From: Mesorhizobium sp. M8A.F.Ca.ET.218.01.1.1
Lineage (GTDB): Bacteria > Pseudomonadota > Alphaproteobacteria > Rhizobiales > Rhizobiaceae
DNA length: 64,000 bases
Direction: 5' to 3'
Assembly (NCBI RefSeq): GCF_004791165.1
Contig: NZ_SRUZ01000005.1
Coordinates: 186,001 to 250,000 of the forward strand
Position numbers and translations under genes: made by a program. The stretch's first letter is position 1; every line of letters starts with the position of its first letter. The notes under the pieces were generated by a model that was not told where the DNA came from, made no database searches, and was given only the letters and a program-made list of their open reading frames with translations. Below are positions 24,816-33,309 of the stretch, piece by piece.

Positions 24816-25987
24816 TGCGCACCCAGGTCGTCATCGTCGGCTCGGGACCGTCCGGCCTGCTGCTCGGCCAGTTGCTCGCCACCATCGGCGTCGAGACCGT
24901 CATCCTCGAGCGGTCGAGCCGCGAGCACGTGCTTGGCCGCGTGCGGGCCGGCGTGCTCGAACAGGGCACGGTCGACCTGCTTGGGGAGGCTGGTGCTGCT
25001 GAAAGGCTGCATGCCGAAGGCCTTCCGCACTCCGGCATCTCGCTTGCTTTCGACGGACGGCTGCACCGCATCGATCTCACTGCACTCACCGGTGGCAAGC
25101 ATGTCACCGTCTATGGCCAGACCGAGGTGACACATGATTTGATGGACAAGCGCGAAGCGGCGGGACTGGTCACCGTCTATGAAGCAGCCGATGTCGCGCT
25201 GCACGATTTCGACGGTGCCGCGCCTTTCGTCACCTATGAGAGGGATGGCGTCAGCCATCGCATCGACTGCGACTTTATCGCCGGCTGTGACGGCTATCAC
25301 GGTGTCTCCCGCAAATCGGCACCAGCGCGGGCGCTGAAAACCTTCGAGCGGCAATATCCGTTCGGCTGGCTGGGCGTGCTGGCGGAAGTGCCGCCGGCCG
25401 ATCATGAACTGGTCTATGCCAATCATGAGCGAGGCTTCGCGCTGTGCTCGATGCGGTCGACGCACCGCAGCCGCTACTATGTGCAGTGCCCTCAGGACGA
25501 CAGGGTCGAGGCATGGTCCGACGACCGCTTCTGGGACGAGCTGCGCCGCCGCTTGCCGGAGCGGACGGCAGCAGGCGTCACCACCGGACCGTCCTTCGAA
25601 AAGTCGATCGCACCGCTGCGCTCCTTCGTCGCCGAACCCATGCGCTTCGGCCGGCTGTTCCTGGTCGGCGATGCCGCCCACATCGTGCCGCCGACCGGCG
25701 CCAAGGGTCTCAACCTCGCCGCCAGCGACGTGCGCTATCTCTTTGCCGGTTTGCGCGACTTCTACCGCGAGAAATCCATGGCCGGCATCGACGCCTATTC
25801 GCAAAAGGCATTGGCGCGGGTGTGGAAGGCGGTGCGCTTTTCCTGGTGGATGACGACCATGCTGCATCGCTTTCCCGATACCGGCGACTTCGGCCAGCGC
25901 ATCCAGGAGGCCGAACTCGACTATCTCGTGCACTCGCGCGCAGCGTCGACGGCGTTGGCGGAAAACTATGTCGGCCTGCCTTATTAG
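24815..25987 (+). CDS. pobA: p-Hydroxybenzoate 3-monooxygenase
   Basis: A 390-residue flavoprotein hydroxylase. The FAD motif VVIVGSGPSGLLLGQLL is at the N-terminus, FIAGCDGYHGVSR is the DG motif and GRLFLVGDAAHIVPPTGAKGLNLAASD the GD motif, and ERSSREHVLGRVRAGVLEQGT is PobA-specific. It converts p-hydroxybenzoate to protocatechuate with NADPH and O2. ATG 24815 overlaps the pcaB stop, so it is the last gene of the pca operon and not separately controlled by a neighbouring pobR. A strong hairpin follows. Confidence 0.94.
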   Translation: MRTQVVIVGSGPSGLLLGQLLATIGVETVILERSSREHVLGRVRAGVLEQGTVDLLGEAGAAERLHAEGLPHSGISLAFDGRLHRIDLTALTGGKHVTVYGQTEVTHDLMDKREAAGLVTVYEAADVALHDFDGAAPFVTYERDGVSHRIDCDFIAGCDGYHGVSRKSAPARALKTFERQYPFGWLGVLAEVPPADHELVYANHERGFALCSMRSTHRSRYYVQCPQDDRVEAWSDDRFWDELRRRLPERTAAGVTTGPSFEKSIAPLRSFVAEPMRFGRLFLVGDAAHIVPPTGAKGLNLAASDVRYLFAGLRDFYREKSMAGIDAYSQKALARVWKAVRFSWWMTTMLHRFPDTGDFGQRIQEAELDYLVHSRAASTALAENYVGLPY

Positions 25988-26023
25988 AGCCTGTTCCATC
26001 CCGATGGATCGGGATGGGGCTCT
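25986..26023. terminator. Bidirectional terminator-like hairpin after pobA
   Basis: AGAGCC (25986-25991) pairs with GGCTCT (26018-26023), and CATCCCGAT with ATCGGGATG inside, with short unpaired segments. It lies between the converging pobA and the CUT1 permease gene, where termination is needed from both sides. Confidence 0.6.
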
Positions 26024-26035
26024 ATCTCTGTTTGA

Positions 26036-26081
26036 GCATGATCTTATTCGAAAACCGGCTATCCACTTTTCGGGATCATGC
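26036..26081. repeat. Intergenic palindromic repeat (GCATGATC ... GATCATGC)
   Basis: Arms GCATGATC (26036-26043) and GATCATGC (26074-26081) enclose a region with CGAAAACCGG and CCACTTTTCGG, partly self-complementary. From memory, near-identical elements are scattered in the genomes of Mesorhizobium and related rhizobia. This is an indicator of taxonomy rather than of a gene. Confidence 0.6.
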
Positions 26082-26086
26082 CTTGG

Positions 26087-26950
26087 CTACCCCTTGATCG
26101 CCGAGCCGACGATGGAATCGACGAAGAAGCGCTGCAGGAAGACGAACAGGATGAGAGGCGGCAGCACGGCCAGCGTCGCGCCGGCCATCACCAGTCCGGT
26201 GTTGACCGCGCCCCTGTTGTAGCTCAACAGCCGGCTGAGGCTGATGACGATCGGATAGGCGTCGGCGTTGCCCTGCAGCACCGTCAGCGGCCACAGATAG
26301 CTGTTCCAGTGATAGACGAAGGCGAACAGCGCCAGTGCGGCGATCGCGGGCGCCACGCTCGGCGCCACGATCTTGAACAGGATCAAAAGTTCCGAGGCAC
26401 CGTCCATGCGCGCGGCGTCGACCAGGTCGTCGGGCACCCCGGCGATGAACTGGCGCATCAGGAAAATGCCGAAGGCATTGGCGAGGTTGGGCACGATGAT
26501 GCCGGCAAGGCTGGCATTGAGGCCGATCGAGCCGACAAGACGATAGAGCGGGATCAGCGTCACGATCGGCGGCAGGAACATGGTGGCGATCAGCACGGAA
26601 AACAAAAGCGAGCGGCCGGGGAAGTGGTATTTGGCGAAGGCGTAGCCGGCCATCATGCTGGTGACCAGCACGCCGGCCGTTGTGATCGAGGCGATCACCA
26701 GCGAGTTCCACATGGAGCGGCCGACATTGACCACACCCGAAACCTTTTCATAGGACTCGAGGCTCGGCGCATGCGGTATCCAGACCGGTGGCACCTGCAT
26801 GCTCTCGGCCGGCGTTTTCAGGCTCGACAGCACCATCCACACCAGCGGGAAGGCGGATGCGACGGCGGCCAGCAGCATCAGCGTCGCCAGCAGCGCCTTG
26901 CGGCCGGAGGGGCGTCCGCGCGGAAGCCAGCTCGACGATCCCGCGCTCAT
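26087..26950 (-). CDS. ABC sugar transporter permease, MalG/CUT1 type
   Basis: A 287-residue permease with around six helices and the EAA loop DAARMDGASELLILFKIVAPSVAPA. The family imports oligosaccharides, glycosides or glycerol-phosphates. It overlaps the MalF-type gene by four bases (26947-26950). There is no ATPase gene in the operon, so a shared CUT1 ATPase encoded elsewhere must serve it. It converges on pobA. Confidence 0.9.
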   Translation of the reverse strand: MSAGSSSWLPRGRPSGRKALLATLMLLAAVASAFPLVWMVLSSLKTPAESMQVPPVWIPHAPSLESYEKVSGVVNVGRSMWNSLVIASITTAGVLVTSMMAGYAFAKYHFPGRSLLFSVLIATMFLPPIVTLIPLYRLVGSIGLNASLAGIIVPNLANAFGIFLMRQFIAGVPDDLVDAARMDGASELLILFKIVAPSVAPAIAALALFAFVYHWNSYLWPLTVLQGNADAYPIVISLSRLLSYNRGAVNTGLVMAGATLAVLPPLILFVFLQRFFVDSIVGSAIKG

Positions 26951-27837
26951 TCCTGGTTCTTCCGGTTGGCGAGTGCGAAGAGCGCACAGACAACGACGAT
27001 CAGCGACAGCATCAGCATGACAGCCATGGCCGAGCCCAGTCCGCCCTGCGCGCGTTCGATGCCGACACGGCGGATGTGATAGGTCAAGACATTGGTCGAG
27101 CCAACCGGCCCGCCCTGTGTGATCAGCGCCACCGGCTCGAACACTTGCACTGCGTTGATGATGGCGATGACGGCGCTGAACAAAAGCGTGCGCCGCATCA
27201 GCGGCAAGGTGATGAAGCGGAACTGCTCGAATCGGTTGGCGCCGTCGAGCTTCGCCGCCTCGTAGAGGCTGCCCGGAATCTGCGTTAGCCCTGCGATTGC
27301 CAGCACGGTGAAATAGCCGACCTGCTGCCAGACGTTGAGGAAGACGATCGAGATCAGCGCCGAGCGCGGCGACGACAAGAAGGGCTGCGGTCCGACGCCG
27401 ATCAGGCCGAGCATCTGGTTGAGCGGCCCCTCGCTCGGCGAATAGAGTTTCGACCAGACCAGCGCCACCGCGATCATCGGCACCATATAGGTGGAGAACA
27501 GCACCGTCCTCAGCGCCGTGCCGCCGGCGACATCGTGCTGGTAAACCATCAGGCCGAAAGCCACCGACAGCGGCAGGATCAGGACGACGGACAGTGCGGT
27601 ATAAATGGCGGTGTTGGTCAGCGCGCCCTTGAAGTCGCGCCCGACCGAGGTCGGCCCGAAGATCTCGCGGAAATTGTCAAGGCCGATGAAGCTGGCGCTG
27701 GAAAACGGTGTCTGCGTCGACCAGTCCTGGAAGGACAGCCAGACGGTGAGCAGCATCGGCAGCAGGATGAAGATGCCGATCAGCGTCACGGCGGGCATAA
27801 GCATGATGCCCGCCGAGGCACGGTACCTCTGGATCAT
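26947..27837 (-). CDS. ABC sugar transporter permease, MalF/CUT1 type
   Basis: A 296-residue permease beginning MIQRYRASAGIMLMPAVTLIGIF. The EAA region reads YEAAKLDGANRFEQFRFITLPLMRR. ATG 27837 is preferred because it places the first helix near the N-terminus; the frame stays open upstream into the binding-protein gene. It is the middle gene of SBP-MalF-MalG on the minus strand. Confidence 0.9.
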   Translation of the reverse strand: MIQRYRASAGIMLMPAVTLIGIFILLPMLLTVWLSFQDWSTQTPFSSASFIGLDNFREIFGPTSVGRDFKGALTNTAIYTALSVVLILPLSVAFGLMVYQHDVAGGTALRTVLFSTYMVPMIAVALVWSKLYSPSEGPLNQMLGLIGVGPQPFLSSPRSALISIVFLNVWQQVGYFTVLAIAGLTQIPGSLYEAAKLDGANRFEQFRFITLPLMRRTLLFSAVIAIINAVQVFEPVALITQGGPVGSTNVLTYHIRRVGIERAQGGLGSAMAVMLMLSLIVVVCALFALANRKNQE

Positions 27838-27850
27838 TACGGTCTGATCA

Positions 27851-29143
27851 TTATTTGGCGGCGCGCTCCAGGATCGAGGTGGCGTCGGCCTGCGCCGTCG
27901 CCTGCGCATCCTTGGCCGAGACCTGGCCATACTGCAACGCCTCGATCGTCTGCTGCAGGGATTCCGAGAATTCCTGTCCGCCGGGCACCACCGGGAAGGG
28001 CTTTGCGCCGGCGAGCACGCTGACATAGCCGGACAGGAATTCCGAGCCGAGCTTGTCCTTGTGCGCCTCGATGTCGGAGGTGCGCGACGGCAGGATGCCC
28101 ATCGACATCAGGATGTCGGACATGGCCGACGCGCCGTTCTTGCCGGACTTCGGATTGTTGAGCCAGGCCAGGAAATCCCATGCCGCCTTCTGCTCGGCCT
28201 GGCCCGCATTGGCGTTGACCACGGTCATCCAGGAATAGGAGATCGCATGCGGCTTGTCGCCGCTCGGGCCGACGGGGATGGGGGCCGTGGCGATGTCGGT
28301 GAACCTGTCGCGCATGCCGGTCTTCAGCGCACTCTCCCACCAGTTGGCCATGATGATCATGCCGGTCTTGCCGGAGACGAAATTGTCGAGGAACGGGCCG
28401 GTCGTGTTGGCGTCGGCGGTCGCCATGGCCGGCACGCTGGCGCCGGACTTGATGAGGTCTTCATAAAGCTGGAACGTCTCGCCGGCCTGCTTGCTGTCCA
28501 GCACCGGCTTGCCCTCCCTAACCAACTCGCCGCCATTGGAAACCAGCAGTGACGCGAAGGGATGGACGACGCCCGCGGCCCATGAATTGATCATGCCAAA
28601 ACCCTGTTGGCCGGCGTCCTTGTTGGTCAGTTTCCGCGCCGCGTCCTTGAACTCGTCCCACGTCTTTGGCGGAGCGGCGATGCCGGCCTGCTTGAACAGC
28701 GCCTTGTTGTAGTTGAGCGCGTAGACGTCGATCTCGTTAGGTATGCCGTAGAGCTTGTCGCCGACCGAAGCGGCGCTGACGACGCCCGCCGGCCAGGCGC
28801 CCTTGACCTCGCTCGCCACCGCATCGGGGGCAGGAGCGACGAGCTTGTCGCGGGCGAGTTCCGGCAGCCAGAGATCGTAGATGCCACCGATTGTCGGACC
28901 GTCCGCACCGCCGCCTTGGGAGCGAAGCGTGGTCAGGAGATCGCCGAAAGGAACGGCGCGCACGGTGACGCTGATGTCGGGATTGGTCTTGGCGTAATCC
29001 TTGGCCGCCGCTTCCAGCAGCGCCACCGTCTCGGGCGACCAGTGCGTCAGGTAGGAGATGTTGACCGATTGCGCCCAGCCGCTGGCGGGCAGGATGGCAA
29101 GACCCGCGGCCAGTGCCAGTTTCGACGTCCAGGCAAACGACAT
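27851..29143 (-). CDS. ABC sugar transporter substrate-binding protein, CUT1 type (first system)
   Basis: A 430-residue type II receptor. The signal peptide (LALAAGLAILPASGWAQ) leads into VNISYLTHWSPETVALLEAAAKDYAKTNPDI, a family 1 solute-binding opening. It is divergent from a second CUT1 receptor gene at 29469 and shares a 325-bp control region with it. It is encoded ahead of its two permeases. The ligand is unknown; amino-sugar compounds are suggested by the genes of the plus-strand operon. Confidence 0.88.
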   Translation of the reverse strand: MSFAWTSKLALAAGLAILPASGWAQSVNISYLTHWSPETVALLEAAAKDYAKTNPDISVTVRAVPFGDLLTTLRSQGGGADGPTIGGIYDLWLPELARDKLVAPAPDAVASEVKGAWPAGVVSAASVGDKLYGIPNEIDVYALNYNKALFKQAGIAAPPKTWDEFKDAARKLTNKDAGQQGFGMINSWAAGVVHPFASLLVSNGGELVREGKPVLDSKQAGETFQLYEDLIKSGASVPAMATADANTTGPFLDNFVSGKTGMIIMANWWESALKTGMRDRFTDIATAPIPVGPSGDKPHAISYSWMTVVNANAGQAEQKAAWDFLAWLNNPKSGKNGASAMSDILMSMGILPSRTSDIEAHKDKLGSEFLSGYVSVLAGAKPFPVVPGGQEFSESLQQTIEALQYGQVSAKDAQATAQADATSILERAAK

Positions 29144-29177
29144 CCCTCATCCTCCACTTGAGCATAGCGATCACGAT

Positions 29178-29191
29178 GACGTTATGACAAC
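29178..29191 (-). promoter_or_regulatory. Candidate GntR-type operator, left copy
   Basis: Read on the minus strand this is GTTGTCATAACGTC, 10 of 14 positions identical to the better palindrome at 29376-29389. It lies about 35 bp before the minus-strand receptor start. It may be bound by the UTRA-type regulator encoded at 34178. Confidence 0.35.
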
Positions 29192-29375
29192 ATGAAGCGA
29201 TCGCGCAAGGCCCGTTTGCGAAAAAGCTGCATGCAGAAACTGGCACCATCTTTCCATGGCCACCACAGTGAGATATTTAGTTATTCAAAAACAATAAGTT
29301 ATTAGAATTGATTGAATCAGATCATTCGACGATGCCGTTCTGAGGGAAAATGACACCTCTTGCTAACAACGCTAT

Positions 29376-29389
29376 GTCGTTATAATGAC
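29376..29389 (+). promoter_or_regulatory. Candidate GntR-type operator, right copy
   Basis: GTCGTTATAATGAC is a 14-bp near-palindrome (six of seven pairs). It lies about 80 bp before the plus-strand receptor start. Shape and GT...AC ends fit GntR-family sites, but the regulator assignment is inference. Confidence 0.4.
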
Positions 29390-29468
29390 TTAGGCCGAGC
29401 GAATGACTCTCGCGCGGCATCGAAGTGTCGCGGGACGCCAAGGACAGAGAAAAACGGGAGAACTGGCA

Positions 29469-30740
29469 ATGAGCATGCTTTCAATTCACCGGCGCGCCGC
29501 GCTAGGGCTGATCGGCGGCCTTGCCGCCGCCTGCGCGGGCATCTTCACGACCCTGCCGGCCAGGGCCGACAGCACGGTGACATTGTGGAGCTGGCGCACC
29601 GAGGACGAGGCGGCGATGCGCCGCATCTTCGACGCCTTCGAGGCCAAGAACCCCGGCATCAAGGTCAACATCCAGTTCACCCCGGATGCCGACTACCAGA
29701 ACCGGCTGAGCACGGCGCTGCGCGGCGGCCGCGGGCCTGATATCGCCCAGCTCAAGGCCTATGGCGAGTTGCAGCCCTTCGTCGATGCCGGCTATCTCGA
29801 CGTGCTCGACGACAGCGTGCCGGAATTGAAGAACATGCCGGACGCAGCCCTTGGTGGCGCGCGCGGCCGCACCGACGGCAAGGTCTACGGCGTGCCTTAT
29901 TCGGTGCCGATGATGGGGGTGTTCTACAACCAGGATATCTTTGCCGCGCAAGGCATCGAGATCCCCAAGACCTACAAGGATTTCGTCGCCGCCTGCGAGA
30001 AGCTGAAGGCGGCCGGCATCACCCCGATCGCCACCGGCGGCGCCAATGGCTCCGCCTGGGAACTGGAGATCGGCGTCGGTGTCATCGGCCCGACCGTCTA
30101 CGGCCCCGGCTTCTACGACGAGATGATGACCGGCAAGGCGACCTTCGAGGACCCCCGCTATGTCGCGGCACTGAAGCGCTTCGCCGAGCTGAAGCCCTAT
30201 TTCCCCGACGGCTTCGCCGGCATCGACTACACCACGGCCACGCAGCAGTTCATCGGCGGCAAGGCGGCGATGTTCCTCGGCGGGTCCTTTGAGAACGGCA
30301 GTTTCAAGGCGCAGAATCCGAAGCTGAAATTCTCCATCTTCCCATTCCCGGCCGACGATGCCGGGACCAAGCTCTATACCTCGGCCTTCTCGGACGGCTC
30401 CTACGGTCTCGTCTCCGAGAGTCAGAACAAGGAGGCCGCCACCAAGGTGCTTGGCTTCATGGCCTCGGCCGAATTCGCCCAGCTGTTCGCAGACGAGCTC
30501 GGCTGGCCTCCGGCCCGCACCGATGTGACGGTGAAGGATCCTGTGCTGGCGCAGATGATGGAAATGTCGAAGAACTCGACACCCTATCTGACGCTGGTCG
30601 GCTTTCGCTGGCAGTCGCCGACGGCCTCCTCGGTCTTGCAGTCGGAGATCATCGACATGGTCGAAGGCAACATCGCACCCGAGAAGCTGGCCGCCGATAT
30701 TCAGGCCGCCGTCGCCACCTGGTTCAAGCCGAAGCAGTGA
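29469..30740 (+). CDS. ABC sugar transporter substrate-binding protein, CUT1 type (second system)
   Basis: A 423-residue receptor with a signal region containing an Arg pair (HRRAALGLIGGLAAACAG) and mature start STVTLWSWRTEDEAAMRRIFDAFEAKNPGI. ATG 29469 has GGGAGA upstream; open sequence back to 29403 is not needed. It heads the plus-strand operon of two permeases, PIG-L-like protein, ROK kinase, GntR regulator and SIS protein. Its ligand is probably an amino-sugar-containing compound, by context only. Confidence 0.9.
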   Translation: MSMLSIHRRAALGLIGGLAAACAGIFTTLPARADSTVTLWSWRTEDEAAMRRIFDAFEAKNPGIKVNIQFTPDADYQNRLSTALRGGRGPDIAQLKAYGELQPFVDAGYLDVLDDSVPELKNMPDAALGGARGRTDGKVYGVPYSVPMMGVFYNQDIFAAQGIEIPKTYKDFVAACEKLKAAGITPIATGGANGSAWELEIGVGVIGPTVYGPGFYDEMMTGKATFEDPRYVAALKRFAELKPYFPDGFAGIDYTTATQQFIGGKAAMFLGGSFENGSFKAQNPKLKFSIFPFPADDAGTKLYTSAFSDGSYGLVSESQNKEAATKVLGFMASAEFAQLFADELGWPPARTDVTVKDPVLAQMMEMSKNSTPYLTLVGFRWQSPTASSVLQSEIIDMVEGNIAPEKLAADIQAAVATWFKPKQ

Positions 30741-30747
30741 GGAGCCG

Positions 30748-30770
30748 GGCCGGTCGCATCGCGGCCGGCC
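30748..30770 (+). terminator. Intergenic hairpin between receptor and permease genes
   Basis: GGCCGG pairs with CCGGCC, extended by CGC/GCG around a short loop. Hairpins at this spot often protect the receptor mRNA and lower permease expression relative to the receptor. No U-tract is present. Confidence 0.45.
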
Positions 30771-30788
30771 TCTCGCCGGACAGAACGT

Positions 30789-31721
30789 ATGGCCAACCTT
30801 CACCGTACAAGCAGCCTGAAACGCACGCAGCAGCGCATGGCCGTGCTTTTCATCCTGCCGGCGCTGGCCGTCTATGCGCTCTTCGTCCTCTATCCCCTGG
30901 CGATGTCGCTGTGGGGCAGCTTCTTCATCTGGAAGGGGCTGCGCATGGTCGAGTTTGCCGGTTTGTCGAATTTCTCGCGGCTGTTCGTCTTCCCGAGCGG
31001 CGCGCGGCTCTACGGCGCGCTCTGGCACAACACCGCCTGGTTCTTCGGCATCATGGTCTTCCAGAACGGCATCGGTCTTTTGTTCGCCTGGCTGCTGTTC
31101 CTGCGCGACAGGGGCGCGGCCTTCTTCCAGTCGGTGTTTTTCTTTCCGGCGGTGCTGAGCCCGGTCATCGTCGGTGCGCTGTGGCGGCTGCTCCTGGCGC
31201 CCGGCGGCGTAGTCGAATGGGCGCTGAACGGGCTTGGCCTGCATGAGGGCAGCCTCACCGTGCTCGGCAACAGCCACACGGCCCTCGGAATGCTGATCGC
31301 CGTCGACGTCTGGAACTGGATGGGCTTGCCGGTGCTGATCTACACGGCCGGCCTGCGGCAGATTTCCGGCCAGATCTTCGAGGCGGCCAAGCTCGACGGC
31401 GCCGGCAATGCACGCATGCTGTTTTCGATCGCGCTGCCGCTTTTGATGCCGGCGCTCGGCACGCTGACGACGCTGTCGTTTATCAACACCTTCAACCAGT
31501 TCGACATCGTCTATGTCATGCAGGGCGTGCAGGGCAATCCGAGCTACGCGACCGACACGCTGGTGACCTATTTCTACCGGCTGGCCTTTGGCGCCGAGGG
31601 CGCTGTCGGCATCACGGATATCGGGCTGGCGCTGGCCTTGGGCACCGTACTGTTCCTGATCCTCAGCATCGGCACGCTTCTGATGCTGCGCTTCTTCGAT
31701 CGCCGCACGGTGCAGTTGTGA
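30789..31721 (+). CDS. ABC sugar transporter permease, MalF/CUT1 type
   Basis: A 310-residue permease beginning with a short basic region (RTSSLKRTQQRM) before the first helix (AVLFILPALAVYALFVLYPLAM). The EAA loop reads FEAAKLDGAGNARMLFSIALPLLMP. It overlaps the next permease gene by four bases, where that gene starts with GTG. Confidence 0.9.
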   Translation: MANLHRTSSLKRTQQRMAVLFILPALAVYALFVLYPLAMSLWGSFFIWKGLRMVEFAGLSNFSRLFVFPSGARLYGALWHNTAWFFGIMVFQNGIGLLFAWLLFLRDRGAAFFQSVFFFPAVLSPVIVGALWRLLLAPGGVVEWALNGLGLHEGSLTVLGNSHTALGMLIAVDVWNWMGLPVLIYTAGLRQISGQIFEAAKLDGAGNARMLFSIALPLLMPALGTLTTLSFINTFNQFDIVYVMQGVQGNPSYATDTLVTYFYRLAFGAEGAVGITDIGLALALGTVLFLILSIGTLLMLRFFDRRTVQL

Positions 31722-32572
31722 GCGCGCTGGCGATCCCGCACAGGACCTTCTCGCCGAGACTGGCGCGGCTGCCCGGCTGGACGGTGCTGGTCTGCTGGAC
31801 GGCCGCGGTTCTGCTGCCGCTCTACATCCTCGTCGTCTCCTGCTTCAAGACGACCGCCGAGATCTATGACAATCGGCTCGGCCTGCCGCAAAGCTGGGCC
31901 TTCGACAATTTCGTCCGGGCGTGGACGCGCGCCGATCTCGGCCACAATTTCATCAACAGCCTGATCGTCACCGGCGGCGCGGTCATTCTCACCATCGTCG
32001 TCTCGGCGATGGCCGCCTATCCGCTCAGCCGCTACCGGCTCGGCTGGAATGCCATCATGCTCGGCCTGTTCCTGTCGGGCATCATGCTGCCGATCAGGCT
32101 GGCCTCGGTCGAACTGTTCACCTTGATGCGCAAGCTCGGCCTGCTCGATTCGCTGACCGGGCTGATCCTCGTCTATTCGGCGATCCGCATTCCCTTCGCC
32201 GTCTTCATCTTCGCCAACTTCATGCGCGTGTTGCCCTCCGAACTCGACGAGGCGGCGCGCATGGATGGCGCCGGCGAGGTCCGCATCCTGTTCCAGATTA
32301 TCCTGCCGATGGTGAAGCCGGCGGTGTCGATCGTCGCCATCTTCACGGCGATCGCTGTGTGGAACGACTTCTTCTTCCCGCTGATCTTCATCTTCGACGA
32401 CCGCTACAAGACCGTGCCGCTGGCGATCAGCGTCTTCGTCGGCCAGTTCCGCACCGACTGGGGCCTGGTCTTCGCCTCGCTGGCGATCTCCATGGCGCCC
32501 ATCCTGATCATGTATTGTCTGCTCGCCCGCCAGATTCGCGAAGGCGTCGGCGCCGGGGGAGGCATGAAATGA
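31718..32572 (+). CDS. ABC sugar transporter permease, MalG/CUT1 type
   Basis: A 284-residue permease using GTG 31718 as start (GTGA overlap with the upstream stop). The EAA loop is DEAARMDGAGEVRILFQIILPMVKPA. As in the first system, no ATPase gene accompanies it. Its stop overlaps the start of the PIG-L-like gene. Confidence 0.9.
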   Translation: MSALAIPHRTFSPRLARLPGWTVLVCWTAAVLLPLYILVVSCFKTTAEIYDNRLGLPQSWAFDNFVRAWTRADLGHNFINSLIVTGGAVILTIVVSAMAAYPLSRYRLGWNAIMLGLFLSGIMLPIRLASVELFTLMRKLGLLDSLTGLILVYSAIRIPFAVFIFANFMRVLPSELDEAARMDGAGEVRILFQIILPMVKPAVSIVAIFTAIAVWNDFFFPLIFIFDDRYKTVPLAISVFVGQFRTDWGLVFASLAISMAPILIMYCLLARQIREGVGAGGGMK

Positions 32573-33309
32573 TCGAAGACAGGATCTACGCCGCAAGCTC
32601 CATCCTGGTCGTCGGCGCGCACGCCTTCGATGCCGAGGTGATCGCTGGGCCGCTGGCCGCCGCCGCCGTTAAACGCGGCGCTTCGGTGACCTTCCTGCAC
32701 CTGACCATGGGCGAGCAGGGGCATCCCTGCCTCATCCCCGCGCATTATTGCGTGCAGAAGGAAGAGGAAGCGGGCAGGGCCGCCGAGCGGCTTGGTGTCA
32801 AGGTGCGCAGCCTCGGCCTGCGCGACGCCTTCCTGCCGTCGGACGACGAGACGGCGCTCGAGGTATGCGACATCATTCGCGAACTCAAACCCGAGATCGT
32901 CATCACTCATTGGCACGGCAGCTGGCACAAGGACCATCGCGCCGCCGCGCATCTGACGCAAACCGGCATCTTCTACGCCGCCCTGCCGACGGTAGCCAGC
33001 GACAACCCGGCGCACACGCCGCAACTGCTCCTGTTCGGCGAGAACTGGGAGGATGATGACGGTTTTCGGCCCGAACATCTCGTCGATGTCAGCGACGGCT
33101 TCGAGGCCTGGAGCGAGGCGGTCAAGGAGTACGAGTTGGCGCGGGGCCTGAGCAGCTTTCCCTATGTCGATTACTACAGCGCGCTCTACCGGTTGCGCGG
33201 CTGCCTGCGCGGTACGCGTTACGCACAAGCCTTCGCGGCGGCGTCGCATTCGTGGAATGCCGGCAGCGGCCTGTTCGCGCCGCCGTTCGGCAAGGGGCCC
33301 GGCCGATGA
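32569..33309 (+). CDS. PIG-L/LmbE-family deacetylase homologue with altered metal motif
   Basis: A 246-residue protein. The family motif AHPDD(E) near the N-terminus is here AHAFDAE (residues about 17-23): the His and the second Asp are kept, but the first Asp, the usual catalytic base, is Phe. The second block THWHGSWHKDHRAAAH retains the later metal His. PIG-L enzymes remove N-acetyl groups from GlcNAc derivatives using zinc. This protein may therefore be a variant with another chemistry, or a binding-only form. It is translationally coupled between a permease and a ROK kinase. Confidence 0.8.
   Translation: MIEDRIYAASSILVVGAHAFDAEVIAGPLAAAAVKRGASVTFLHLTMGEQGHPCLIPAHYCVQKEEEAGRAAERLGVKVRSLGLRDAFLPSDDETALEVCDIIRELKPEIVITHWHGSWHKDHRAAAHLTQTGIFYAALPTVASDNPAHTPQLLLFGENWEDDDGFRPEHLVDVSDGFEAWSEAVKEYELARGLSSFPYVDYYSALYRLRGCLRGTRYAQAFAAASHSWNAGSGLFAPPFGKGPGR

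Larger units (their letters stand above)
29144..29468. promoter_or_regulatory. 325-bp divergent control region between two CUT1 receptor genes
   Basis: No gene is seen. The middle is AT-rich (29270-29330) in an otherwise GC-rich window, consistent with promoters for both sides. It contains related sites at 29178-29191 and 29376-29389 in opposite orientation and an odd-centred palindrome TGATTGAATCA at 29309-29319. Confidence 0.6.
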
